Counted from the stretch's first letter, positions 10,093-19,633 are shown. The stretch: 64,000 nt of DNA from Chaetoceros tenuissimus (GCA_021927905.1 BLLK01000019.1:62001-126000), one strand, 5' to 3'. The notes: generated by a model not told the origin, from the letters alone. Numbers and translations: made by a program.

Positions 10093-10888
10093 TGTTGGGA
10101 GATATTGTGTCACGAAGGAACAACTTGGTGTTGTGTCTATTGATTGTAAAGCAGAGCTTCATTTCTGATACGATGTTCAGGACTCTCCTCTGATGATGAA
10201 ATAGCTACAATGCTGCCATTATTATTCCTCGTTCCGCTTTTTCACCATCATCTTTGTCAACCTCGTCCTAACACTACAGCAGCAGCTAAGTACTCAACGT
10301 TTCCTGTCTTTCATATCCTCCATGTCTCATCTACAAGAGAATTCAATATTCATCCCTTCCACAAGCACGAAATCACCAATATTATTTGTCAATCAGCCCG
10401 TAAGTATAAGTATAACAACAAACAACCCGCCCAATTAAGCTACCCGTCAACTACTTGATTCATCCTATGCTGGTAAAAGATACACTTCAAACCCAAAATG
10501 TTCTCCAAAATCTGTATATATTGTTCCGATCAACAAAAGAAAGCAAGTATATGACAATAATCGCGACAGAAGCAGATTCGTCAAGAGTAGTATCCTCGCT
10601 CGTCTAGAACTTGTTGGTCTTTCATCAGCCAAATTGCAACTGAGCTTTATTCCATCTTTTCTTCCACATCCCACATGAAACGACTCTTCAACCATCATAC
10701 GCCATCCTCTCAAAAATATGAATACACATGGTCCAAGTATATAAATACCAACTATGTAGAAGGATCTAGAAGGATCATTATACCGTAGTGTGATGATCAA
10801 TGATGCAGTTATGTATCGCGTTCTATGCTTGTGATGGGCCCTCAAACAATTTCATCCAAAAAATAAAAAACTTTTTGGATCCTCAAAT

Positions 10889-10930
10889 CTGATTGGCTAC
10901 ATTTTTTAGGATCTCAACGCTGATTGGCTA
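10889..10930 (+). promoter_or_regulatory. Two direct CTGATTGGCTA (inverted CCAAT) boxes
   Basis: CTGATTGGCTA occurs at 10889-10899 and again at 10920-10930, a 31-bp spacing (three helical turns), 280-320 bp before the ATG at 11206. ATTGG is the reverse of the CCAAT box bound by NF-Y-type factors. Use as a promoter element is inferred. Confidence 0.35.
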
Positions 10931-11205
10931 ATTCTTAAAAAATATCTTGTGGAATAGAACCATAAGGACCCCCACTTTATCGCGAGAAAGCTAGTAAAAT
11001 CCCCCCTTTCGACCCCTCTTCAAAAATACCACCAGCACCACAGAAAACCATAAAATTCTGCAATTTTTTTGGAAACGTACGTATGTGGCCGGATCCCTGA
11101 CGCATTTACCTCTCTCCCCCGTACCAAACAATTCTCACAATACATTTTGCTGACAATAATTCTACGACCTGAATTTATAAATCCATCACATTCACCTGAA
11201 ATGAA

Positions 11206-12036
11206 ATGAGAATGAGGGTTGCTACTGTTGATGGTCTCGTCACTCTTTTCTACGACGGATCGGAGGAACTCTGGAATCCAATACTAGAGTTTACCTTTCT
11301 AATTACTGGAGGTTCTATCAATTTAGAGCACAATTCCGAGGAAAGAGCAGCTGACTTGGAAGCAATGAACGTACCCGATAGTTGCAAGAGGTATTACAGA
11401 GAGAGACAATCATGGCAGCAGATAATTATTGTCGAAGGCGTCACTGTGATTCCAGAGAGAACTTTCTGTTATTGCTTCAACATCCAAAGAGTCATCTTTG
11501 CAAATACCGTCATTAGAATTGAAAAATGTGCTTTCGCTATATGTCAAGATCTTGTTTTCATAAAGTGGTCAATGAGCCTACAATATATAGGACCTTTGGC
11601 ATTTGAAGCTTGCAATCTTTCAAGCGTATTTATACCACCAACATGTCAAGAAATTTGCAGAGAAGCATTTAATTGCTGCAACAATCTATCTATCTTGCAT
11701 GTTCCAAGGCAGACAGCACTCGGTGAAAACGTCTTTAGATATACAGCACTTGTAGAAGCATCGCCTTTTGATGCAGTGAATGACGACACGAATCAATGGC
11801 TCAAGAACATGAATAACGACGAGGCATTTTCTCTCCATAGAGCATGCTCGTCGTTCCAGCCATTGAAAGAGGTGATACATACAATTCTTCAAGAAAAGGG
11901 ATTGAAAGCTTTTCGTGAGGAAAATAGCGCAGGAATCACTCCATCGCGATACTTACAAGAAAATCCATACACAAATCTGACCGAGAAAGAAATCATTCAT
12001 GATTATCTTATGAAAATGATTGGTGAAGTTGAATAG
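11206..12036 (+). CDS. BspA-type LRR protein with ankyrin-like C-terminal module
   Basis: 276 residues from the first ATG. The conserved family start (MRVATVDGLVTLFYDGS) is the second ATG at 11212, two codons in, and either could be used. LRRs about 70-170 include VIFANTVIRIEKCAFAIC and LSSVFIPPTCQEICREAF. The C-terminal module runs from NQWLKNMNNDEAF to MMIGEVE-type residues (about 190-276). A TATAAA at 11176-11181 is 30 bp before the ATG. Unlike its neighbours it has no CRE/CTTACAAAAC module at -150 to -215; twin CCAAT-type boxes lie further upstream. The frame is intact and the function unknown. Confidence 0.9.
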   Translation: MRMRVATVDGLVTLFYDGSEELWNPILEFTFLITGGSINLEHNSEERAADLEAMNVPDSCKRYYRERQSWQQIIIVEGVTVIPERTFCYCFNIQRVIFANTVIRIEKCAFAICQDLVFIKWSMSLQYIGPLAFEACNLSSVFIPPTCQEICREAFNCCNNLSILHVPRQTALGENVFRYTALVEASPFDAVNDDTNQWLKNMNNDEAFSLHRACSSFQPLKEVIHTILQEKGLKAFREENSAGITPSRYLQENPYTNLTEKEIIHDYLMKMIGEVE

Positions 12037-12388
12037 AACAGGCCAACATGGCAAGATATTTCTCCGATCATCAAACAATGTATGCAGCTTCATCAACTTT
12101 TAAAAATATCAAATAAGAATAATAGATTTTTAGAATTTTATTAACGAATGTGCTTTCATGTAAGGAGCCAGGAGACGCTGTTCATATCAGGCCAAGCAAA
12201 GATAGAAGCTTTTGAAAATTTATTCATCACTGAGCTTTTACATGAAAAAGAAATAGGTACACTTTTGTTTCAATTATACAAGTTCATTTTTAGAGCCTCC
12301 ATTAGATCAGAATAACTCCCATGTCTTTCTATTAAGATATAAATAAAAGACACCTCATTGTGTAGGGAGAAATTGTCTCACTTTCTCA
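12037..12388. other. Spacer with family 3' and 5' flank
   Basis: No gene seen. The stretch 12170-12360 is related to 9880-10100 and 18190-18310 (flanks of other copies), showing that duplication units include the spacers. The CRE equivalent here reads CACCTCATTG (12351-12360), with the CpG lost. Confidence 0.45.
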
Positions 12389-12506
12389 CTTACAAAACTA
12401 TCTCAATATAGATGCAGCAAATTCAGCATAAAAAAGCAACACACCATTACTTTGTTTACTGACGATACTACAGACATCACTCCTAGACTGCTGCTGAACA
12501 TATAAA
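12389..12506 (+). promoter_or_regulatory. CTTACAAAACTAT box and TATA box of the 12531 gene
   Basis: CTTACAAAACTAT lies at 12389-12401 and TATAAA at 12501-12506, only 25-30 bp before the ATG at 12531. The block 12465-12531 is almost identical to 18418-18484, including CTCCTAGACTGCTGCTGAAC. Confidence 0.6.
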
Positions 12507-12530
12507 ATTCACCGCACTCACCACAAGAGT

Positions 12531-13469
12531 ATGAGAGTTGCTAATGTCGATGGTCTCGTCACTCTCTTTTATGATGGATCGAAGGAACTCCTCAATCGAG
12601 ATCTAGAGTATGAGCACCTAATTGCACAGCGGCATGGACGCATGAATCTCAATGCAATGAGACGGCGTGATGGCCATGGTACCGAAAGAACAAATGACTT
12701 CGAAACAATGGACGTATCGGATGAGTGTAAAAGATATTTCAGAGAAAGATATTCGTGGCAGCAGATAATTGTTGTCGAAGGCGTTACTGCAATTCCAGAA
12801 TTCACTTTCAAAGGTTGCATAAACATCAAGAGAGTCATCTTTGCCAATACCGTGATTAGAATCGAACAGTGGGCGTTCTCTTTTTGCAAGAATCTAGTCT
12901 ACATCAAGCTATCAATCACTTTAGAATACATTGGCGAATATTCATTCACCAGTTGCAATCTTTCAAGTGTCTTTATTCCTCCACGATGCAGAAAGATTTG
13001 CAATCATGCTTTTGAAGGAAACACAAATTTGACAATCTTCCATGTTCCACGGGACACCGAACTTGGTAGCATCGTCATCTCAGATACAGCACTTGCAGAA
13101 GCATCACCCGTGGGCAGATTTAATCATTTGTCCGGTCCCGATCGAATATTAGCACTGCAAGCAATGATCAGAGCAGGTAATAGAACAGAACAACAAAGAC
13201 GTGAAGAAAATAACGAAATGAATGAATGGCTCAAGACCATGAATAATGACGAAGCATTTGCTCTTCATAGAGTATGTGCATCATTTCGGCCTTTGAAAGA
13301 AGTTATACATGCAATCATTCAAGAGAAAGGGCTAAAGGCATTTCGTGAAGAGAACAGCGCAGGAATCACTCCATCACGATACCTACAAGAAAATCCATAC
13401 ACTGAGTTGAACGAGAAAGAAATCATCCGTGAGCATCTAATGAAAATGATGGGAGAAGTTGAATACTAG
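12531..13469 (+). CDS. BspA-type LRR protein with ankyrin-like C-terminal module (longest member)
   Basis: 312 residues with the MRVANVDGLVTLFYDGS start (ATG 30 bp after TATAAA). A longer N-terminal linker (residues about 25-65, Arg/His/Met-rich) and a long charged linker (about 190-230, with RAGNRTEQQRREENNEMNEW) account for the extra length. LRRs span about 75-180 and end with FIPPRCRKICNHAF and LTIFHVP. The C-terminal module, about 225-312, contains FALHRVCASFRPL and AGITPSRYLQENPY. The linker is the most variable part of the family, while LRR and C-terminal module are conserved. The frame is intact. Confidence 0.9.
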   Translation: MRVANVDGLVTLFYDGSKELLNRDLEYEHLIAQRHGRMNLNAMRRRDGHGTERTNDFETMDVSDECKRYFRERYSWQQIIVVEGVTAIPEFTFKGCINIKRVIFANTVIRIEQWAFSFCKNLVYIKLSITLEYIGEYSFTSCNLSSVFIPPRCRKICNHAFEGNTNLTIFHVPRDTELGSIVISDTALAEASPVGRFNHLSGPDRILALQAMIRAGNRTEQQRREENNEMNEWLKTMNNDEAFALHRVCASFRPLKEVIHAIIQEKGLKAFREENSAGITPSRYLQENPYTELNEKEIIREHLMKMMGEVEY

Positions 13470-13683
13470 AGTAAAAACTAACACCATAACTTTACTCATG
13501 AATCATAATATTATAAGTTTATCCCTCTCTTCCAAGAAAAGAAAATGCAGCTGACATGAATATGTTTGAAATATCTGTTCTATTTGTTGAAGTTGATGTT
13601 TAATTATTTCAGCAAGAGCTTTTCAAATCATAGAGTTATTAGATGTCTTTTTTCATTCAACAGTTAAAAAGAAGTTTAGAGGG

Positions 13684-13828
13684 GAGTCATTGTCAAAAAC
13701 CTTGTTTCACTTACAAAACTATTCATGACTAAGAACATCGCAACAAGAAAAAGCGCAGCAGTTTTAAAACATACTTCTACCCACTATTTCACGTGGAAGA
13801 TACTCTTTATTGGAAATAGAAATATAAA
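13684..13828 (+). promoter_or_regulatory. Degenerate family promoter of the 13856 gene
   Basis: GAGTCATTG (13684-13692, CpG of the CRE lost), CTTACAAAACTAT-like box at 13710-13722, and TATAAA at 13823-13828, 28-33 bp before the ATG. The remainder of 13470-13855 holds no gene. Confidence 0.5.
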
Positions 13829-13855
13829 GATAATACGGAAGAATGAACCAAGAGT

Positions 13856-14692
13856 ATGAGGGTTGCTACAATAGACGGTCTCGTGACTCTTTTCTACGAC
13901 GGGTCAAAGGAACTCTTCAATGAAACATTTGATGAGGAGTTTTGGTGGCATTATTGTGGCGACGGGATGCATAACGAACATGATTGGGAGGACTGGAATC
14001 TATCTAATGAATGTAAGAACTATTGGAGAGAGCGACTCTCTTGGCAGCAGGTAATTATCGTCGATGGCGTTACGGAGATTCCAGAGAAGACTTTTACAAG
14101 ATGCTTCAAGATCAAACGAGTCATCTTTGCAAACACCGTCGTAAGGATTGGAAGATATGCTTTCCTTTCGTGCAAATGTCTCATCTTTGTGAAATGGCCA
14201 ATAAATCTCGAATATATTGGGCTCAAAGCTCTTTCTCAATGCTATCTTTCGAGCATCTTCATTCCTCCGACATGTAGAGAAATATGTGACTATGCATTTG
14301 AAGGCAACAACAATTTGTCTGTTTTGCATGTTCCACGGGAAACTGAACTTGGTGAAAAAATCATCTTTGGTACAGCACTTGCAGAAGCATCACCTATTGA
14401 AACACAGCATCATGTTGGTTGGTACGATGAAGGGAATGACGACATGAATCAATGGCTCAAAAATATGAATAACGACGACCAATTTGCTCTTCATAGAGCA
14501 TGCTCGTCGTTTCAACCTATGAAAGAAGTTATATATCCAATTATATTACAGAAAGGTCTCAAGGCATTCAAAGAAAAGAATAGTGCTGGAATCATTCCGT
14601 CAAAATACTTGCAAGAAAACTCCTACACTGATTTGACCGAGAAAGAAATCATTCATGATTATCTCATGAAGATGATGGGAGAAGTGGAATAG
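13856..14692 (+). CDS. BspA-type LRR protein with ankyrin-like C-terminal module
   Basis: 278 residues starting MRVATIDGLVTLFYDGS. The acidic/aromatic linker (FDEEFWWHYCGDGMHNEHDW) differs from all neighbours. LRRs about 52-155, with LSSIFIPPTCREICDYAF. The C-terminal module, about 195-278, contains FALHRACSSFQPM and AGIIPSKYLQENSY. The frame is intact. The downstream spacer to 15120 is duplicated behind the 18484 gene, so this gene and the next form the older half of a two-gene duplication. Confidence 0.9.
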   Translation: MRVATIDGLVTLFYDGSKELFNETFDEEFWWHYCGDGMHNEHDWEDWNLSNECKNYWRERLSWQQVIIVDGVTEIPEKTFTRCFKIKRVIFANTVVRIGRYAFLSCKCLIFVKWPINLEYIGLKALSQCYLSSIFIPPTCREICDYAFEGNNNLSVLHVPRETELGEKIIFGTALAEASPIETQHHVGWYDEGNDDMNQWLKNMNNDDQFALHRACSSFQPMKEVIYPIILQKGLKAFKEKNSAGIIPSKYLQENSYTDLTEKEIIHDYLMKMMGEVE

Positions 14693-14983
14693 AGGAATTA
14701 TTATGCCGCTAAAAAAAGATTTTCATAAATCATTGTATTTTTATATTATATTGAAGCAAGATACAGCTTTTATAAAGCAAAGATGGAAGCACTATTGATA
14801 TCATCCCTCTTAGACGATGGCTTCTTTTACGTACGTCTTTTTAAGAAAGCAAGGAAAATAAATTTAAAACGTATAAAGGTTACTATTTTTTTTCAACAGT
14901 TTGAGTCGGGTTCTTATTAACTTTAGTAGAACATTGAAGGTTCAGGATTTCTCGTATGACTTTTTACATTGAAATTACAAGTA

Positions 14984-15023
14984 GACGTCATTGTCCGAAA
15001 TTAGCTCTCTTACAAAACTATTA
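14984..15023 (+). promoter_or_regulatory. GACGTCATTG plus CTTACAAAACTATTA module
   Basis: GACGTCATTG (14984-14993) and CTTACAAAACTATTA (15009-15023), 126-165 bp before the ATG at 15149. Nearly identical to 19634-19673. The spacer 14693-15148 otherwise contains no gene. Confidence 0.65.
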
Positions 15024-15148
15024 CAAAGATCTTCAGCGAACAGCGAAAACAATAACAATGCAGCAGCACCTCCTTACCATTTACTATCATAAAAAAAAAT
15101 CTGACTTATAATCCTAAGGACCTGAATATATTATTTTATTGAAAGGAA

Positions 15149-15973
15149 ATGAGGGTTGCTACAGTTGATGGTCCGAGAGAACTCTACAATATGGAACTAG
15201 AACATGAATGGCTTGGTAACAGGGGACATGTCTTGGATGCTAAGAATAATAAAAGAATGGAAGTTGAGTCATTGAATGTATCAGATAGATGTAAAAAATA
15301 CATCAAAGAAAGACTCTCGTGGCAGCAGGTAATCGTTGTCGATGGCGTGGAAGAAATTCCTAGAGAAACCTTCTCTTGGTGTCTTGAACTCAAAAGAGTC
15401 ATCTTCGCAGATACCGTCATCAGAATTGGAAAATTTGCTTTCTGTAATTGTGAAAACCTTGTTGTCTATATCAAATGGTCAATCATTTTGGAAGTTATTG
15501 GCCAGTCTGCATTCCGACATTGCAACCTATCGAGTGTCTTTATTCCTCCGACATGCGAGCAGATTGATGGGAATGTATTTGCGTACAACAGGAAGTTATC
15601 TATCTTGCATGTTCCACAAGATGCTCAACTTGGTAGATGCGTGTTTGCTGCCACAACAATTGCAAAATCGTCACCTTTGCATGTAGATAGAAATGGTTGG
15701 TACAGTTATTCAGAAAGTAATGACATGAATGAATGGCTAAGGAGTATGAATGACGATGACCAATTCAATCTCCATAGAGCATGCTCCTCGTTTCAGCCAA
15801 TGAAGCAAGTTATTTATGCAATCATCCTACGAAAAGGACTCAAAGCATTTTGTGAAGTAAATTGTGCTGGAATCACTCCGTCAAAATATTTGGGGGAGAA
15901 CCCATACACAGATCTGACCGAGAAAGAAATCATCCATGATTACCTAATGAAGATGATTGGCGAAGTTGAATAG
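15149..15973 (+). CDS. LRR/ankyrin-like family member with an 8-residue N-terminal deletion
   Basis: 274 residues. Closest to the 21360 gene. MRVATVDG runs straight into PRELYNMELEHEW, so the otherwise invariant LVTLFYDGS segment is missing. Comparison with 21360 shows a 24-base in-frame deletion flanked by short GGT-C repeats (GATGGTC / GACGGTTC). LRRs (about 55-155) and C-terminal module (about 190-274) are complete, ending MIGEVE. One extra valine (NLVVYIKW) relative to paralogues is a 3-base insertion. The gene is open, but loss of the family's most conserved segment may disable it. Confidence 0.85.
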   Translation: MRVATVDGPRELYNMELEHEWLGNRGHVLDAKNNKRMEVESLNVSDRCKKYIKERLSWQQVIVVDGVEEIPRETFSWCLELKRVIFADTVIRIGKFAFCNCENLVVYIKWSIILEVIGQSAFRHCNLSSVFIPPTCEQIDGNVFAYNRKLSILHVPQDAQLGRCVFAATTIAKSSPLHVDRNGWYSYSESNDMNEWLRSMNDDDQFNLHRACSSFQPMKQVIYAIILRKGLKAFCEVNCAGITPSKYLGENPYTDLTEKEIIHDYLMKMIGEVE

Positions 15974-16429
15974 AGTTATCTGAGATATATAGTTTCATCT
16001 GTATTGCAATTGAAGGCTCTCCAAAAGATGAAATTTCTGGTGGCTGAGACTACTGTATTTGATATTCTATTATTCTTCAAGGAGCGAAGGTTTTCGTGAA
16101 TTCATTTGTTCAATATATGGCAGCTAGAGAGAACAAGTATTTTATATATATATATACTCCTGAATCAAATACTAAAGTAGAGTTGTTTGTACTGATAATT
16201 GCAGTTTCTTTCATGCAATGAACGAATTTTTCTCCAGCCTATTGCCAGTAATCTTGTTATATCCAATTTACATAACAAGTAAATAGATGATACTTTGATG
16301 AGTCGCCCAGTGAGTGGCATATGCTTAAAATCTATTCTAGGAACCCTATAAAATTGGAAATGATTAATGCTCTATCGAGTAGTAATGGATAATTTGTAAA
16401 ATGTAAAAAAAGATTTGTATCAAAACTAG
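15974..16429. other. Spacer, 3' flank shared with the 16586 copy
   Basis: No gene seen. The first 170 bp resemble 17414-17590 (AGTTATCTGAGATAT followed by related sequence), so the 3' flank was duplicated with the gene. A TA-rich run lies at 16140-16160. Confidence 0.45.
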
Positions 16430-16470
16430 ACGTCATTGGTATAGAAACGGCCTTACTTACAAAACTATCA
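16430..16470 (+). promoter_or_regulatory. ACGTCATTG plus CTTACAAAACTATCA module
   Basis: ACGTCATTG (16430-16438) and CTTACAAAACTATCA (16456-16470), 116-156 bp before the ATG at 16586. Confidence 0.6.
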
Positions 16471-16585
16471 CAGGACTTTTAAAGATCCATCACTGATCCA
16501 TCAGATCAGCACAGCACACAGTGAGCACACACAGCTAGTATGGAAATAAAGGAAAATAGTTTACATTGAAGAAGAAATTTTAGAA

Positions 16586-17413
16586 ATGAGGGTTGCTACA
16601 GTAGACGGTCTCGTGACTCTCTTCTACGACGGATCGAAGGAACTCTACAATGATGAACTACAGCAAGAGTGGTGGGATGCCCGGAATCATTCAAGAAATC
16701 GACGTTTTCTTGAAAGTGCTAAGAATTGGGAATCAATGGATATATCTGATGAATGTAAAAGATACTGAAAAAAACGACAATCGTGGCAGCAAATAATTGT
16801 TATGGAAGGCGTCACGGAGATTCCAGACAAAACTTTCATGAGATGCTACAATGTCAAGAGAGTCATCTGTGCAAATACCGTCGTAAGGATTGAATGGTGG
16901 GCCTTTTTTGGTTGCAAAAGCCTTGCTTATATTCAGCTTTCCATCACATTAGAATTCATTGGAGATTCCGCCTTTGTTGGATGTGATCTTTCAAGTGTCT
17001 TTATTCCACCAAGATGCAGAGACATTAACTTCGGGGCTTTTGCATTCAACACAAATTTATCTATTTTTTATTTACCACATGATACTGAACTCCCTCAGAG
17101 TATCATTCATAATACAGCCCTTGCAAAAGCCTCGCCTTTCCAAGTAGAAACGATTGGTTGGCACATGAATGAATGGATCAAGAATATAAATAACGACGAA
17201 GCTTTTGCTCTTCATAGAGCATGCTCCTCGTTTCAGCCATTGAAAGAGGTTATTCATGCAATTGTTCTAGAAAAGGGGTTGAAAGCGTTGAGAGAAGAAA
17301 ACAGTACAGGTATCACGCCATCAAAATACTTGAAAGAAAACCCTTATACTGAATTAAGCGAGAAAGAAATCATTCATGATTATCTTATGAAAATGATGGG
17401 AGAAGTTGAATAG
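16586..17413 (+). pseudogene. LRR/ankyrin-like family member with a single in-frame TGA
   Basis: The full-length frame (276 codons) starts MRVATVDGLVTLFYDGS and ends MMGEVE. It is interrupted only by TGA at 16766-16768, where paralogues read RYFRERQSW (here RY-stop-KKRQSW). The frame is the same before and after, so one substitution event breaks it. LRRs follow (VICANTVVRIEWWAFFGC, LSSVFIPPRCRDINFGAF) and then an intact C-terminal module. The protein is either truncated to 60 residues or restarts at the ATG at 16802, which would give a 203-residue protein without the N-terminal motif. The promoter is preserved. Confidence 0.8.
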
Positions 17414-17618
17414 AGTTATCTGAGATATGTTGTTTTATCAGTATTCTAATTGAAGGTTCTCCAAGCAATGAAAATGCTTCTAGCTGAGGTGACTGTATTC
17501 AATATTCTTTTCTTCAAGGGAGGTTTTCATGAATATATTAGCTTGAATAGCAAACAATCTGTGATAGCTAGAGAAACAAGTAAATTATCGAGACAATAGT
17601 GAATCAAGTAAAGTAAAG

Positions 17619-17922
17619 TTGTTTGAGATTATAGCTCGTGAACAACGAAGAATTGCAGCTAGTAATAAAATAAATCATTGGCTCAAGACAATAAATAATG
17701 ATGAGAAATTTGCTCTACATAGAGCATGCTCTTCGTTCCAGCCCTTGAAACAAGTTATCAATGCAGTCATCTTACAGAATGGTCTGAGAGCCTTTAGAGA
17801 AGAGAATAGTGCTGGAATCACTCCATCGCGATACATACAAGAAAACCCCATACACTGAATTGACTGAGAAAGAAATTATCCATGATTATCTCATGAAGAT
17901 GATGGGAGACGAAGTTGAATAG
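17619..17922 (+). pseudogene. Extra copy of the family C-terminal module, frameshifted
   Basis: From about 17660 it reads INHWLKTINNDEKFALHRACSSFQPL, then GLRAFREENSAGITPSRY. One extra C in a CCCC run (about 17846-17849) breaks the frame in ENP-YTELTEKEI. After it the other frame continues to a family-like stop at 17920-17922. LRRs and MRVATVDG start are absent. It lies 250 bp behind the end of the 16586 copy, as a tandem duplicate of the last third of the gene. Confidence 0.75.
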
Positions 17923-17927
17923 AAGAA

Positions 17928-18144
17928 CAATCAGGAGCAATTTGCTCTCCACAGAGCATGCTCCTCGTTCCATCCATTGAAAGAAGTTATACATACAATT
18001 ATTTCACAGCGAGGACTGAAGGCATTTCGAAAAGAGAATAGCGCAGGAATCACTCCATCAAGATACTTGAAGGAGTATGTGATTTAACGGAGAAAGAAAT
18101 AATTCGTGATTACCTAATGAAAATGATTGGAGAGGTTGAATAGA
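17928..18144 (+). pseudogene. Second extra copy of the family C-terminal module, internally deleted
   Basis: Begins immediately after the previous fragment with QFALHRACSSFHPL and GLKAFRKENSAGITPSRYLKE, then loses the ENPYTDL segment through a small deletion near 18075 that shifts the frame. It ends with the family-type GEVE stop at 18142-18144. Together with 17160-17413 and 17660-17922, this makes three consecutive C-terminal modules in 1 kb. Confidence 0.7.
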
Positions 18145-18299
18145 GTAACAAGTTCATTGATATAATGAATCTTTTATAAACAATTGACTAACAAGTTTGC
18201 TATTTTTTTTTATTTATTCAAGTTGAGTTTTACTCCAGCAGTAGCATCAGATCATCATAATTCGCATGTCTTCTTATTTTGGAAGTTAAAACAGAAGAC

Positions 18300-18459
18300 A
18301 CGTCATTGTGTTGGGAGAAATTGTCTCACTTTCTCACACTTACAAAATTATCACTATATGCACGCCGCCACGACCGCCGCCACAAGAACACCGCCATTAC
18401 TTTGCTTACCGACGATACTACTACAGACTTCACTCCTAGACTGCTGCTGAACATATAAA
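18300..18459 (+). promoter_or_regulatory. Family promoter of the 18484 gene
   Basis: ACGTCATTG (18300-18308), CTTACAAAATTATCA (18339-18353) and TATAAA (18454-18459), 25-30 bp before the ATG at 18484. Near-identical to the 12531 and 10084 flanks. Confidence 0.6.
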
Positions 18460-18483
18460 ATTCACCGCACTCACCACAAGACT

Positions 18484-19302
18484 ATGAGGGTTGCTACTAT
18501 TGATGGTCTCGTGACTCTCTTTTATGACGGATCGAAGGAACTATGGAATGAAAATCTAAATTGGGAGCGGTCGATTGCACTTTTGACCGGTGTAAGAGCA
18601 AATGACTTGGAATCTTCAAATGTTTCGGATGAATGCAAGAGATATTTCAGAGAGAGACATTCTTGGGAGCAGATAATTATTGTCGATGGCGTTACTGAGA
18701 TTCCATACATGACTTTCGGTTATTGCAGGAATATTAAAAGAGTCATTTTTGCAAACACTGTGATCAGGATTGAACGAAATGCTTTCTATCATTGTGAAAA
18801 TCTAGTCTTTATCAAGTGGTCAGTTAGCCTAGTATACATTGGAAAAAGTGCCTTTGAAGAATGTAATCTTTCGAGCGTCTTTCTACCACCAACATGCAGA
18901 GAGATCTGTGACAGCGTATTTTATTCGAACAGGAACTTGTCTATCTTGCATTTCCCACAGGAAACTGAACTTGGTGAAAAAATCATCTACTGCACAGCGC
19001 TTGCAGAAGCATCACCTAATGCAAATTTTCCTTTTTATTACAGGAATAACGACATGAATCAATGGCTCAAAAATATGAATATTGACAACCAATTTGCTCT
19101 TCATAGAGCATGCTCCTCATTCCAACCGTTGAAAGAAGTTATAAATGCAATTCTTATACAGAAAGGATTAAAAGCATTCAAAGAAAAGAATAGCGCGGGT
19201 ATCACTCCATCAAGATACTTACAAGAAAACCCTTACACTGATTTAAGTGAGAAAGAAATCATTCATGATTATCTCATGAAAATGATTGATGAAGTAGAAT
19301 AG
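18484..19302 (+). CDS. BspA-type LRR protein with ankyrin-like C-terminal module
   Basis: 272 residues with an MRVATIDGLVTLFYDGS start 25 bp after TATAAA. LRRs about 55-155, with VIFANTVIRIERNAFYHC and LSSVFLPPTCREICDSVF. A short linker (NANFPFYYRNN) precedes the C-terminal module (about 188-272, FALHRACSSFQPL, AGITPSRYLQENPY, MIDEVE). The promoter matches the 12531 gene, whereas the 3' spacer matches that behind 13856. The locus therefore looks like a mosaic of two ancestral units. The frame is intact. Confidence 0.9.
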   Translation: MRVATIDGLVTLFYDGSKELWNENLNWERSIALLTGVRANDLESSNVSDECKRYFRERHSWEQIIIVDGVTEIPYMTFGYCRNIKRVIFANTVIRIERNAFYHCENLVFIKWSVSLVYIGKSAFEECNLSSVFLPPTCREICDSVFYSNRNLSILHFPQETELGEKIIYCTALAEASPNANFPFYYRNNDMNQWLKNMNIDNQFALHRACSSFQPLKEVINAILIQKGLKAFKEKNSAGITPSRYLQENPYTDLSEKEIIHDYLMKMIDEVE

Positions 19303-19414
19303 ATTAATTATTACGCCGCTATAAAAACATTTCATAAGTCATTGTATTTTTCTATATTGAAACAAGATACAGCTTATAAAGCAAAGATGGAAGCACTATT
19401 GATAGACGATGGCT

Positions 19415-19520
19415 TCTTTTACGTACGTCTTTTAAGAAAGCAAGGAAAATAAATTTAAAATAAAGGTTACTATTTCTTTTACGTACGTCTTTTAAGAAAG
19501 CAAGGAAAATAAATTTAAAA
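19415..19520 (+). repeat. 60-bp tandem duplication containing ACGTACGTC
   Basis: TTCTTTTACGTACGTCTTTT followed by the same ~27 further bases occurs at 19415-19460 and again at 19475-19520, period 60. The equivalent spacer behind 13856 (14821 onward) has only one copy, so the duplication happened after the segmental copy. Confidence 0.8.
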
Positions 19521-19633
19521 CGTATAAAGGTTACTATTTTTTTCAATAGTTTGAGTCGGGTTCTTATTAACTTCAGAAGAACATTGAAGGTTCAGGATTT
19601 CTCGTATGACTTTTTACATGGAAATTACAAAAA

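Larger units (their letters stand above)
9811..11205. other. Long spacer with an orphan family promoter
   Basis: 1.4 kb without a convincing gene. The segment 9960-10110 matches 18200-18325 closely (TCCAGCAGTAGCATCAGAT, AAAACAGAAGACACGTCATT), that is, a family promoter. The match then stops, and no family gene follows for 1.1 kb. Two frames, 10210-10458 (+) and 10465-10845 (-), are uncharacterised and not convincing. The stretch 10889-10930 has duplicated CCAAT-type boxes. Homology to family 5' flanks resumes at about 11115. Confidence 0.5.

Noticed and set aside
10465-10845. 126-codon minus-strand frame as a membrane protein gene
   Set aside because: No family resemblance, it covers probable promoter sequence, and its composition is that of an AT-rich antisense frame.
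16766-16768. TGA read as selenocysteine or a reassigned codon
   Set aside because: Paralogues have no Cys or Sec there, and normal genes in the window end with TGA, TAG and TAA.
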